Below, in pieces: positions 41,254 through 47,784 of a stretch of 47,784 nucleotides of DNA. A program made the translations under genes and the position numbers. The DNA comes from Clostridiales bacterium (GTDB lineage Bacteria > Bacillota > Clostridia > Christensenellales > Aristaeellaceae), in NCBI GenBank assembly GCA_015056125.1, contig SVGW01000014.1, forward strand, positions 1 through 47,784. The letters are read 5' to 3'. The number at the start of each line of letters is the position of its first letter. The first letter of the stretch is position 1. The notes beneath the pieces were generated by a model, which made no database searches, was not told the DNA's origin, and saw nothing but the letters and a program-made list of their open reading frames with translations.

Positions 41254-41601
41254 TTATCCCTTCTGAATCCAGGCGTTCCAGGTCGTTTCATCCGCGCCCA
41301 GGGTCACCTGCTCCCCATTTCTCACAATGGGCGTGCGGAGGAACTTGGGATGCTCCAGCAGGCATTCCAGCACATAGCTATCATCATCCGTATGGGCAAT
41401 GGGATGAGACAGCGCCTCTGGGCTCTGGCGGTCCACCAGGTTCTGGGCGCCCAGGCGGCGTGCAAAGAGCATTAGCTCCCGCTGGCCCAGCTTATGTTTT
41501 TTCAGATCCAGCAGCTGATAAGGGATGCGGCGCTCCTTAAAGAAGCGCTCCGCCTTCTGGGTATCAAAATTTTTCTTGGAAGCATAAATCTGGATATTCA
41601 T
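41254..41601 (-). CDS. ArsC/Spx-like thioredoxin-fold protein without the redox cysteine
   Basis: 115 residues. The fold is recognisable from IQIYASKKNFDTQKAERFFKERRIPYQLLDLKKH, the middle helices and FLRTPIVRNGEQVTLG (the ArsC-type P-[IL]-V motif with cis-Pro). The active-site NCDT is NFDT, and the only Cys is far away in LECLLEHP, so arsenate reductase or Spx disulfide chemistry is not expected. It overlaps the RsfS stop by 4 bp (ATGA) and is last in the nadD-rsfS unit. It may act by binding, as Spx binds RNA polymerase. Confidence 0.85.
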   Translation of the reverse strand: MNIQIYASKKNFDTQKAERFFKERRIPYQLLDLKKHKLGQRELMLFARRLGAQNLVDRQSPEALSHPIAHTDDDSYVLECLLEHPKFLRTPIVRNGEQVTLGADETTWNAWIQKG

Positions 41602-41972
41602 TCCGGCTTATTTTCCTCTTCTGTCAGGAAAGGCAGGGGCAGCCTGTTCTGGCCATCCTCCCACAGCCGCTCCAGATGATAAAATTGCCGATCCTCCGGG
41701 TGGAAAATATGCACCAGCACCGTGCCGTAATCCAGCACGATCCAGCGTCCTTCCCCCGTTCCCTCCCGGGCGCGAAGGGTCACGCCCTCCAGCGCCAGTG
41801 CGTCATCCACGTCATCCGCCAGGGATTTTACCTGCAAAGTGGAGCGGCCGGAGGCGATCACCATATAATCCGTAATCACCGTTAAATGCCCCACATCCAG
41901 CACGGTGATATCCCATGCCTTTTTATCGTAGAGAATGTGTGCGATCCGTTGGGCCAATGCGCGTTGATCCAT
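41598..41972 (-). CDS. rsfS: Ribosome silencing factor RsfS (Iojap/YbeB)
   Basis: 124 residues of the RsfS family, which binds ribosomal protein uL14 and blocks subunit joining in starvation. ITVLDVGHLTVITDYMVIASGRSTLQVKSLADDV and GRWIVLDYGTVLVHIFHPEDRQFYHLERLW are characteristic. AAGGAGG lies 7 nt before the ATG. It follows nadD-yqeK, the conserved order in Firmicutes. Confidence 0.95.
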   Translation of the reverse strand: MDQRALAQRIAHILYDKKAWDITVLDVGHLTVITDYMVIASGRSTLQVKSLADDVDDALALEGVTLRAREGTGEGRWIVLDYGTVLVHIFHPEDRQFYHLERLWEDGQNRLPLPFLTEEENKPE

Positions 41973-41997
41973 CCAAAAACCTCCTTGCTTTTTGAGC

Positions 41998-43158
41998 TTA
42001 TATCATCATCATTTTTTCTTTTAAGGTGATCAGGCTTTCCAGATAGGCGGCCGTTTCCTTTGCCTGAGAAAAGAAGGGGCGACCGTTTTTTTCCACGTAT
42101 TCCTGCGTTTTTTTCAAGGATTGCAGCGCGGCGGCGGGCAGGGATATTTCCGCCAGCTCCCGGATTTTCGCAAGCCCGTCATAGTCTTCCCGGCCTTCCT
42201 CCGTAGCATCCGCCACAAATATGCAAATTTCAAGCAAGCTCATGCCGGGGCGGCCAATGGTGTGGCTGCCAATCGCATGAAGAACCTCTTCATCCCGAAT
42301 GCCAAAGCGGCTTCTGGCCACATGGGCCCCTACCGGCCCATGAAGCATAGCGCCCGAGGAAAGCATTTCTTCATCTGCTACCAGGTGATGCTCCCGGGCA
42401 ATCTGAGAAAGCACCGGCAGCGGCATGCCCTTGGCGCAATCGTGCAAGAGCCCGGCCAGAGCCGCCTTCTGCAAGGGCAAATGATGGATGCGGGCCAGGC
42501 GCACCGCCTCCTTGCGCACCCCCAGGGTATGCTTAAAGCGCCGGGGATTCATCATGCCTTTAAGCCTTGGCAGAAAATCCTGCTGATACAGGCCCTGCTC
42601 CGCCATGAAAGCCAGCACCCCTTCATCCAGGCCTTGGGCATCCTCATACCTGGCAGAGAGGGAGCGAATCAGCGTGGAGGAATAGGGAAGCCCCGGGGAA
42701 GGCAATAGATCAATCTTCGCCCCGGCTGCCCGTGCCTTTTCCAAGGCGTCCTTTTCAAAAATGCCTGGCCGGGTAAAGCAAAGAAAGCTGCACATGGAAA
42801 AGAGCCTGTCCGCTTCATGCCAGTAGGGCAAGGAGGGCAATTTATCCGCTCCCATAATAAAGGAAAAAGCAGCGTCAGGATATTCCCTGCGCAGAATATT
42901 CAATGTATCGGTGGTATAGCGGCTGGAACCGGCAACACCGGCACAGGATAGAACGAGGCCCGGGCAATTTTCAATGGCCAAGCGGCACATTTCCATGCGC
43001 TGCTCCACTGTGGCCTCCGCCTCTCTGTGGGCGGGCCGGGCCATGGGCAGAATCAGCACCTGATCCAATTGGGCGTGGTGCAGCGCCTGCTGCGCCAATG
43101 CAATATGCCCCTTATGAATAGGATCAAAGGTACCCCCCAATACGCCCAATCGCCTCAA
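41998..43158 (-). CDS. nadD: NadD-YqeK fusion: nicotinate-nucleotide adenylyltransferase plus HD-domain hydrolase
   Basis: 386 residues in one frame. Residues 1-195 are NadD: GGTFDPIHKGH (8-18), the nucleotide site STLIRSL (161-167), forming nicotinate adenine dinucleotide. Residues 205-375 are a YqeK-type HD domain, with H210 and H239-D240 (GLLHDCAKG) and a further His in LHGPVGAHVA, a family that cleaves diadenosine tetraphosphate symmetrically. These are usually adjacent genes. The start is TTG at 43158 (GGAG 10 nt upstream), matching the usual NadD N-terminus MRRLGVLGGTF. It is first in the unit with rsfS and the ArsC-like gene. Confidence 0.94.
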   Translation of the reverse strand: MRRLGVLGGTFDPIHKGHIALAQQALHHAQLDQVLILPMARPAHREAEATVEQRMEMCRLAIENCPGLVLSCAGVAGSSRYTTDTLNILRREYPDAAFSFIMGADKLPSLPYWHEADRLFSMCSFLCFTRPGIFEKDALEKARAAGAKIDLLPSPGLPYSSTLIRSLSARYEDAQGLDEGVLAFMAEQGLYQQDFLPRLKGMMNPRRFKHTLGVRKEAVRLARIHHLPLQKAALAGLLHDCAKGMPLPVLSQIAREHHLVADEEMLSSGAMLHGPVGAHVARSRFGIRDEEVLHAIGSHTIGRPGMSLLEICIFVADATEEGREDYDGLAKIRELAEISLPAAALQSLKKTQEYVEKNGRPFFSQAKETAAYLESLITLKEKMMMI

Positions 43159-43226
43159 TGCAACTCATCTCCTGCTTATAGTATAACGCATTTTGGGCAA
43201 TCTGAAAAGAGGGGGGAGGGAGAAGA

Positions 43227-44054
43227 TTGCAGGAATATTTGCAAAGATCCCGGCTGGGCGAGGCCATGGACGCCTTGGGATTCCGTTTTTTAGCGCTGAT
43301 ATTAAGCCTTGGCTGGTTTATTTTGCTCTGGGGGGTGCGCTTACCCGCCATTGCAGCAGGGCTATCGCTTTTTTGTCTGATAATGCTCTTGGAGCGCAAA
43401 ACCAGGGATGCCAGGCTCCGCCGCAAAGAAAGCAGGCTGCGGATACAGCTGGGAGGCGAAATGCTGCTGGAAAAGCTGCTGATGGAGCCCCCTGCCAAAG
43501 CGCATTTTGAAGCAGCCGCCATTTTTTCTGCCGCCTACCCGCTGCAATTGCTCCAGGCCGGAAAAGAGGGCGTGCTATGCCGCCTACGCAACGAACCCGT
43601 GCTCTTTTCTTTTTTTCAATCGCCTTCTTCTGCCCAGGCGGACGCCGCAAAGGCGCTTTTCTTTCAGCGCTCTGCCAAGGAGAGAGGCGCAGCACGGCTG
43701 ATTCTCTGTGTTCCCTGCAAAATTTCCACCGATGCCTACCGCCAGGGAAAAGGCGAAATCCCCATTACCTTTCTGGATCGGGATACGCTGATTACTCACT
43801 TTGGCGCCGCCAGCCCGGCTACCGATGCGCAGCTGGTGGCCTTGGGAAAAAGGAAGCGCGTGCATGCCCCAGCCACCCAATGGCTGCGGCTGATTTTTTC
43901 CAGAGCGCGCGCCAAGCGCTATATTCTCTACGGCATCCTTCTCTTGGCCCTGTATCTGCTCACCCATCTTTTATACTATGGCCTGCCCGCTCTTTTCTGC
44001 TTTTTTCTGGCAGCAGGGTGTCACTGTGCACCAAGGAATCAATCTGTCTTATAA
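43227..44054 (+). CDS. Membrane protein of unknown function
   Basis: 275 residues. Two hydrophobic segments near the N-terminus (about 19-52), a soluble domain of about 165 residues, and two more near the C-terminus (about 232-266), so a hairpin-soluble-hairpin topology. The soluble part has a pattern seen in nuclease-like or Rossmann-type folds (RLILCVPCKISTDAY, IPITFLDRDTLITHFG), but I recognise no family. The start is TTG at 43227 behind GGGGGGAGGGAG. The stop lies inside a 20-bp hairpin. It is divergent from nadD and probably monocistronic. Confidence 0.75.
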   Translation: MQEYLQRSRLGEAMDALGFRFLALILSLGWFILLWGVRLPAIAAGLSLFCLIMLLERKTRDARLRRKESRLRIQLGGEMLLEKLLMEPPAKAHFEAAAIFSAAYPLQLLQAGKEGVLCRLRNEPVLFSFFQSPSSAQADAAKALFFQRSAKERGAARLILCVPCKISTDAYRQGKGEIPITFLDRDTLITHFGAASPATDAQLVALGKRKRVHAPATQWLRLIFSRARAKRYILYGILLLALYLLTHLLYYGLPALFCFFLAAGCHCAPRNQSVL

Positions 44055-44097
44055 GAGACGGGGGCAGGGGGCTTCTCGCCCCCTGCCCCCGTCTCTT
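44053..44097. repeat. 20-bp perfect hairpin overlapping a stop codon
   Basis: Bases 44053-44072 (AAGAGACGGGGGCAGGGGGC) pair perfectly with 44078-44097 around TTCTC. The stop of the membrane-protein gene is inside the left arm. There is no T tract on either side. It sits between convergent genes and resembles the G-rich hairpin at 22621 more than a normal terminator. Confidence 0.8.
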
Positions 44098-44151
44098 GCG
44101 TTGCACCGGCACGCTGCTTGCAGATGAAGATTACAATATTCGGAGGAAGGG

Positions 44152-44532
44152 TCAAGGGGCAATGTTCCTTGCGGAATTCTCCACGATTTCTTCTGTTTCT
44201 TTTCCCACAGCCAGAGAAAGCGCCTCCTCCACCAGGGCCATTTTATCCCGGCTGATGGCGCCCAGCCGCCGGGTGAGCCGGCTTTTTTCCAGGGTGCGCA
44301 CCTGCTCGCACAGGATGATGGAGGGCTTAATAATTCCGCCCTGGGGCGGCAGAAGAGGCACATGGGTGCGAAGGGGCGCTTTGCCCATCTTGGATGTTAA
44401 AGGAAGCACGATCACAGTGGGGCTAAAGCGGTTGCCCAAATCATTTTGAATGATCAGCACTGGGCGGTATCCGCCCTGCTCCGAGCCCACCACCGGATCC
44501 AAATCCGCAAAATATATGTCACCACGCTTCAC
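44152..44532 (-). CDS. mazF: MazF/PemK family endoribonuclease toxin
   Basis: A 126-residue mRNA interferase of the EndoA type. KRGDIYFADLDPVVGSEQGGYRPVLIIQND at the N-terminus holds the catalytic Arg region; PTVIVLPLTSK and PSIILCEQVRTLEKSRL (Thr/Ser region) complete the fold. The start is GTG at 44532 with GGAG 11 nt upstream. No MazE-like antitoxin precedes it: the 83 bp upstream hold only a palindrome, then the AraC gene. The antitoxin may be elsewhere or the protein may act alone. Confidence 0.93.
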   Translation of the reverse strand: MKRGDIYFADLDPVVGSEQGGYRPVLIIQNDLGNRFSPTVIVLPLTSKMGKAPLRTHVPLLPPQGGIIKPSIILCEQVRTLEKSRLTRRLGAISRDKMALVEEALSLAVGKETEEIVENSARNIAP

Positions 44533-44586
44533 GTGTTTTCACACTCCGCCGGCGACAGCCAACGGGCGGCCGCCGCCGCTGATGGC

Positions 44587-44604
44587 GGGAGAAAATTTTC
44601 TCCC
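44587..44604. promoter_or_regulatory. Perfect 18-bp palindrome between the AraC gene and mazF
   Basis: GGGAGAAAATTTTCTCCC, 12 bp before the AraC stop side and about 55 bp upstream of mazF. It could be an operator for mazF or an RNA hairpin; no T tract follows. Confidence 0.4.
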
Positions 44605-44615
44605 ATGCTTCCATT

Positions 44616-45389
44616 CTATGCCCGATCCTCTCTTTGGGTTTGCTGATCATGGTAGGCTTTCCAAAAGCCGCTGTAGGATTGATAGCCCACCTTTTCCGCA
44701 ATTTGGGAAAGAGATAAAGATTGATCCTTCATCAATTGCCGGGCCGCCTCCATGCGCCGATGGGTGATTTCTTCCCGGAAGGTGCGTCCGGTGCAGCGTA
44801 GCACCAGCCGGGCGGCCTGCTTGGTGGAAAGCTGCAAAATCCCGGCCAACTCCTCCAGACGCACATTCATCTGATAGCGATGATCAAAAAAATCATCGAT
44901 CAGAAAAGCCGTATCCCGGATGGAGCGGGTGGCATCCTCCTCCTGGCTGATGGCCGCAAATATCATGCTAAGCGCCGCGCACATGCCGGCGCTGATGCGG
45001 CTTTGGCAGTATTTTTCAATTTCATGAAATATTATTTCTGTTTTTCCCGGAGGATAGGGCAGCCGGGTCATTTTTTCAATAGGCCAAGTGGTTTGAAAAG
45101 CGATATGCTGGGCGCCGGGCGAAAAGCGGGGCGCTTCATGAAATTGCTCTGCCGGAATCAGGAGCAATTCATTGGGCTTTAAATGCACCGTGCATCCGGA
45201 GAAAAGATAATCCCCCTCCCCTTCCCTGAGCAGGTGCACTTCGGCATAATGGTGGCGGTGATAGGGAGAAGGGGCAGCGCGAAAATCAAAAAAACCTTTC
45301 ACCAAAAAAACCGTGATGCGCTCCTCACCTAATGAAAAGGAAATTTCCCGATTGGATGGCATTTCCTCAAAAGACATTTCTTTTTTCAT
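44616..45389 (-). CDS. AraC family transcriptional regulator
   Basis: 257 residues. The N-terminal cupin has YHRHHYAEVHLLREGEGDYLFSG and LKPNELLLIPAEQFHEA, a sugar-sensing type pocket. The C-terminal tandem helix-turn-helix (about 165-255) includes LEELAGILQLSTKQAARLVLRCTGRTFREEI and SLSLSQIAEKVGYQSYSGFWKAY. The ATG at 45389 is used, preceded by GGAAGGGCGGG. It is divergent from the sialidase-like gene, 108 bp apart, so it is the likely activator of the sialidase-lyase pair. Confidence 0.9.
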   Translation of the reverse strand: MKKEMSFEEMPSNREISFSLGEERITVFLVKGFFDFRAAPSPYHRHHYAEVHLLREGEGDYLFSGCTVHLKPNELLLIPAEQFHEAPRFSPGAQHIAFQTTWPIEKMTRLPYPPGKTEIIFHEIEKYCQSRISAGMCAALSMIFAAISQEEDATRSIRDTAFLIDDFFDHRYQMNVRLEELAGILQLSTKQAARLVLRCTGRTFREEITHRRMEAARQLMKDQSLSLSQIAEKVGYQSYSGFWKAYHDQQTQREDRA

Positions 45390-45497
45390 ATGTCCCGCCC
45401 TTCCATTGTATCTTCTGCCCATTCATGATAAGCTAATCTTACAATCATATTCCCTGTTTTATTGTAATCAAAATCTGCAAAAAGTAAAGGTGATCAT

Positions 45498-46595
45498 GTG
45501 AAAATCAAGAAAATTGGCGAGCCTCAGGTGATCATGAGCAACCCTGCCGGAATTCACAACTATTTTGCCTGGCCCACCGTGGCAAGGCTGAAAAACGGCC
45601 GCATCGCCGTGGGTGCCTCCGGTTTTCGCCTGGCTCACATCTGTCCCTTTGGGAAAGGCGTAATCGCCATCAGCGAAAACGAAGGCAAAACCTACACTCC
45701 CCCCATGCCGGTGATTGATACCGTGCTGGATGACCGGGACGTGGGCCTTTGCCCTTTTGGAGAAAGCGGCCTCATCGTCACTTCCTTTAACAATACCGTT
45801 GCCTTCCAGCGAAGCAAAAATTTGATGGACGAAAATTATAAGAATGCCTATCTGGATCTGGTTCCTCCGGAAGCGGAACAGGCTGCTCTGGGCGCCACCT
45901 TCCGCATAAGCCTGGATAACGGCGTCACCTTTGGCCCCATTTACCGCTCCCCCACCACTTCTCCCCATGGCCCCATGGAATTAAAGGACGGCTCTATTCT
46001 CTGGATCGGCCGCACCCATTCCAAGGATGATTCCGATCAGGGGGAAACCGATTTCGTGGGTGCCTACCGGCTAAATCCGAATAACGGCGAAGTATCGCTG
46101 CTTGGCCGCATTCCTCCCATTGAAGATGAATATGGCCATATTCTTTCCTGCGAACCCCATACCATTGAACTTCCCGACGGCACCCTGCTTTGCCATATCC
46201 GGGTGAACCGCTATACCAATCAGGAAAACGCCCGGGTATTCACGGTGTATCAGTCCCGTTCCAAAGATGGGGGAAAAACCTGGGAACAGCCCTATCCCCT
46301 GCTGCCCCGGCTGGGCGGCTCCCCCGCTCATATTCTGCGCCTTGAAAACGGTACCCTTATTTCCGTATACGGCTACCGGGAGAAGCCCTGCGCTATCCGG
46401 ATGATGTATAGCCAGGATAACGGTGAAACCTGGGATACGGGCCATATTCTGGTGGAAGGCTACGGTACCGATGATCTTGGCTATCCCTCCACCATTGAGC
46501 TAAAGGACCATACCCTGCTCACCGTGTATTACGCCCGTCAAAACAGAGAAACCCCCGCCATGATCTATCAGCAGAAATGGAAGCTGGAAGATTAA
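45498..46595 (+). CDS. Sialidase-like BNR/Asp-box protein
   Basis: 365 residues of the six-bladed propeller type. Four Asp-boxes are seen: ISENEGKTY (near 62), ISLDNGVTF (near 136), SKDGGKTW (near 256) and SQDNGETW (near 310). No signal peptide or cell-wall domain is present, so it acts inside the cell or is not a classic secreted GH33 sialidase. The start is GTG at 45498 with AAAGG 7 nt upstream. It is followed at 19 bp by a NanA-like lyase, so a role in handling sialic acids or related nonulosonates is likely. The usual FRIP motif is not clear. Confidence 0.82.
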   Translation: MKIKKIGEPQVIMSNPAGIHNYFAWPTVARLKNGRIAVGASGFRLAHICPFGKGVIAISENEGKTYTPPMPVIDTVLDDRDVGLCPFGESGLIVTSFNNTVAFQRSKNLMDENYKNAYLDLVPPEAEQAALGATFRISLDNGVTFGPIYRSPTTSPHGPMELKDGSILWIGRTHSKDDSDQGETDFVGAYRLNPNNGEVSLLGRIPPIEDEYGHILSCEPHTIELPDGTLLCHIRVNRYTNQENARVFTVYQSRSKDGGKTWEQPYPLLPRLGGSPAHILRLENGTLISVYGYREKPCAIRMMYSQDNGETWDTGHILVEGYGTDDLGYPSTIELKDHTLLTVYYARQNRETPAMIYQQKWKLED

Positions 46596-46614
46596 ATAAA
46601 AGGAGAAAAATATC

Positions 46615-47490
46615 ATGATGAAATTTAAAGGCGTTATGCCCGCCCTGGTTACTCCCCTGAATGCGGATGAAACCCTGAATGTATCCGCCCTGCATAACCT
46701 GCTGGATGATTTGCTCCAAAAGGGCGCCGACGGCTTTTATATTGGCGGCGCTACTGGCGAAGGCATCGCCCTGCGCAAGGAAGTAAGAGAGCAGCTGGCG
46801 GAAGAATGCGTAAAGCATGTAAACCACCGCAAGCCCTGCATCATCCACGTCGCTTCCACCGATTTCAGCGAAGCCATCGCCCTAGCTAAGCATGCAGAAA
46901 AGTGCGGCGCGGACGGCGTATCCGCCATTCCCCCCATTTTCTTTGGCTATGATGAAAATGAGGTGTATGATTATTACAAGGCTTTGGCGGAGGCCTCCAA
47001 TCTGCCCATGATGATCTACTACAATCCTGCCGCCAAATTTACCGTAAACGCTGATTTCGCCGCCAGGGCCTTTGGCATTGAAAACGTGACCGCCATCAAG
47101 TGGACCAGCAGCGATTACTACGGCATGCTGATGCTCAAGGATTTAACCCACGGGGAAATGAACATTATCAACGGCAAGGATGAAATGCTGCTCATGGGCC
47201 TTTCCGCCGGGGCAGACGGCGGCATCGGCACCACCTACAATATCCAAATGGAAAATATCAAGGACGTGTTCACCCGCTTTCAGGCTGGAGACATCGCCGG
47301 CGCCCAGGAAGCCCAGATCAAGGCGGACCGGATCATCCGTGCCCTGCTCCGCTTTAAGACCATCCCCGCCACCAAGGCCGCCCTGGAAAAGATGGGCTAT
47401 CCTGTGGGCAACGCCGTATTCCCCATGAAGCGTTACACCGATGCAGAAAAGGATCAGATTCTATCCGCCCTGAAAGCCGCCGGCCTCTGA
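46615..47490 (+). CDS. DapA/NanA-family lyase, probable N-acetylneuraminate lyase
   Basis: A 291-residue TIM-barrel class I aldolase. The carbonyl-binding loop GGATGEG (NanA-like, against GTTGE in DapA), the Tyr in MIYYNPAAKF and the Schiff-base Lys in AIKWTSSDYY are all present; KWTSSD resembles NanA KFTSxD. GGIGTTYN follows. The likely reaction splits N-acetylneuraminate (or a relative) to pyruvate and N-acetylmannosamine. AAAGGAG lies upstream of the ATG. It is in an operon with the sialidase-like gene. The rest of the Nan pathway is not in the window. Confidence 0.88.
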   Translation: MMKFKGVMPALVTPLNADETLNVSALHNLLDDLLQKGADGFYIGGATGEGIALRKEVREQLAEECVKHVNHRKPCIIHVASTDFSEAIALAKHAEKCGADGVSAIPPIFFGYDENEVYDYYKALAEASNLPMMIYYNPAAKFTVNADFAARAFGIENVTAIKWTSSDYYGMLMLKDLTHGEMNIINGKDEMLLMGLSAGADGGIGTTYNIQMENIKDVFTRFQAGDIAGAQEAQIKADRIIRALLRFKTIPATKAALEKMGYPVGNAVFPMKRYTDAEKDQILSALKAAGL

Positions 47491-47499
47491 TCAGCCGGA

Positions 47500-47784
47500 G
47501 CAGGGGCCTCCTCGGCCCCCGTACCCCTGCGCCAGAGGACATCGTCCTCTGGACTCCGGTATGCGACGGAGCAAACTGAAAAAGCCTCGGTTTTTCCGCA
47601 AGAAACTTGAGGAAACGAAAAAACGCCGGGAGGGAGAAAGCAAGCTTTCTCCTCAGACTGTCAAAAAACCCCTGGGATGCGTCGAAGGGCCGCTGCCCTT
47701 CGACTGTAATCCGCAGCCGGCGACATGCGCGGCGGCGAGGGCCGTAGCCTGCCGCCGCCTGTGGCGGATGCAGGCAGGAGAAGG
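47500..47784. repeat. Hairpin-rich repeat cluster (copy D) running off the window
   Basis: A chain of hairpins follows the lyase gene: GCAGGGG/CCCCTGC (47500-47530), CCAGAGGAC/GTCCTCTGG (47532-47552), GGAGAAAG/CTTTCTCC (47633-47652), then the module 47654-47740, which matches 13597-13683 at 86 of 87 bases, and a last GC-rich hairpin near 47748-47780. No ORF is supported in the 294 bp. The first hairpin may help end the sialidase operon, but no T tract is seen. Confidence 0.75.

Noticed and set aside
41598..43158. Sequencing frameshift joining nadD and yqeK
   Set aside because: The frame is open through both domains with a natural linker and normal spacing; such fusions occur in related bacteria, so a true fusion is more likely.

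Overview
The window looks like chromosomal DNA from a Gram-positive anaerobe, most likely a clostridial member of the Bacillota. The grounds are the gene set (T-box leader, ScpA/ScpB, the YloU/FakA pair, RsfS next to a NadD-YqeK fusion, the OadB/OadG sodium pump, GltX plus GlnS), strong GGAGG ribosome binding sites, frequent TTG and GTG starts, and U-tract terminators. A gut lifestyle is suggested by the glycan genes (GH78, GH38, a sialidase-like protein, a NanA-like lyase, fructuronate reductase). No tRNA, rRNA, CRISPR array, phage or complete IS was seen. Both window edges lie in dispersed hairpin repeats.

Layout. 1-3,400: a repeat, then a sugar epimerase and a GH78 protein (minus). 3,695-13,408: two tandem LIV-type branched-chain amino acid ABC transporters (minus); in the downstream one LivM and LivG are fused. 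13,571-13,880: a 257-bp hairpin element lying between two copies of a terminator hairpin. 13,896-15,258: OadG and OadB without the alpha subunit. 15,381-15,720: a short plus-strand transcription unit with a DtxR-like palindrome and a 41-codon membrane peptide. 15,721-19,855: site-2 protease, ScpA, ScpB, DeoB and PunA packed as one operon. 19,999-24,416: an epimerase, an HPr-like protein without the phospho-histidine, GltX and GlnS.

24,556-30,574 is the most distinctive region. A T-box leader with a probable Leu (CUC) specifier precedes a LeuA homologue that lacks the catalytic and metal-binding residues but keeps the leucine-sensor domain, a fusion of an epimerase-like domain with an intact acyl-CoA synthetase, a branched-chain aminotransferase, and an SGNH hydrolase. 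With the LIV transporters this gives the window a branched-chain amino acid theme.

30,805-38,426: GH38 mannosidase, FakA, YloU, then a 1.1-kb gap with no convincing protein gene, which carries a perfect consensus promoter on the minus strand and an extended -10 promoter on the plus strand pointing at each other, and then fructuronate reductase behind a LacI-type operator. 38,533-41,127: a lipoprotein divergent from an ECF sigma/anti-sigma pair. 41,254-43,158: a Cys-less ArsC-like protein, RsfS and NadD-YqeK. 43,227-45,389: an unknown membrane protein, an orphan MazF and an AraC regulator. 45,498-47,490: a sialidase-like protein and a NanA-like lyase. The window ends in repeats.

All calls come from reading the sequence; no database search was run.
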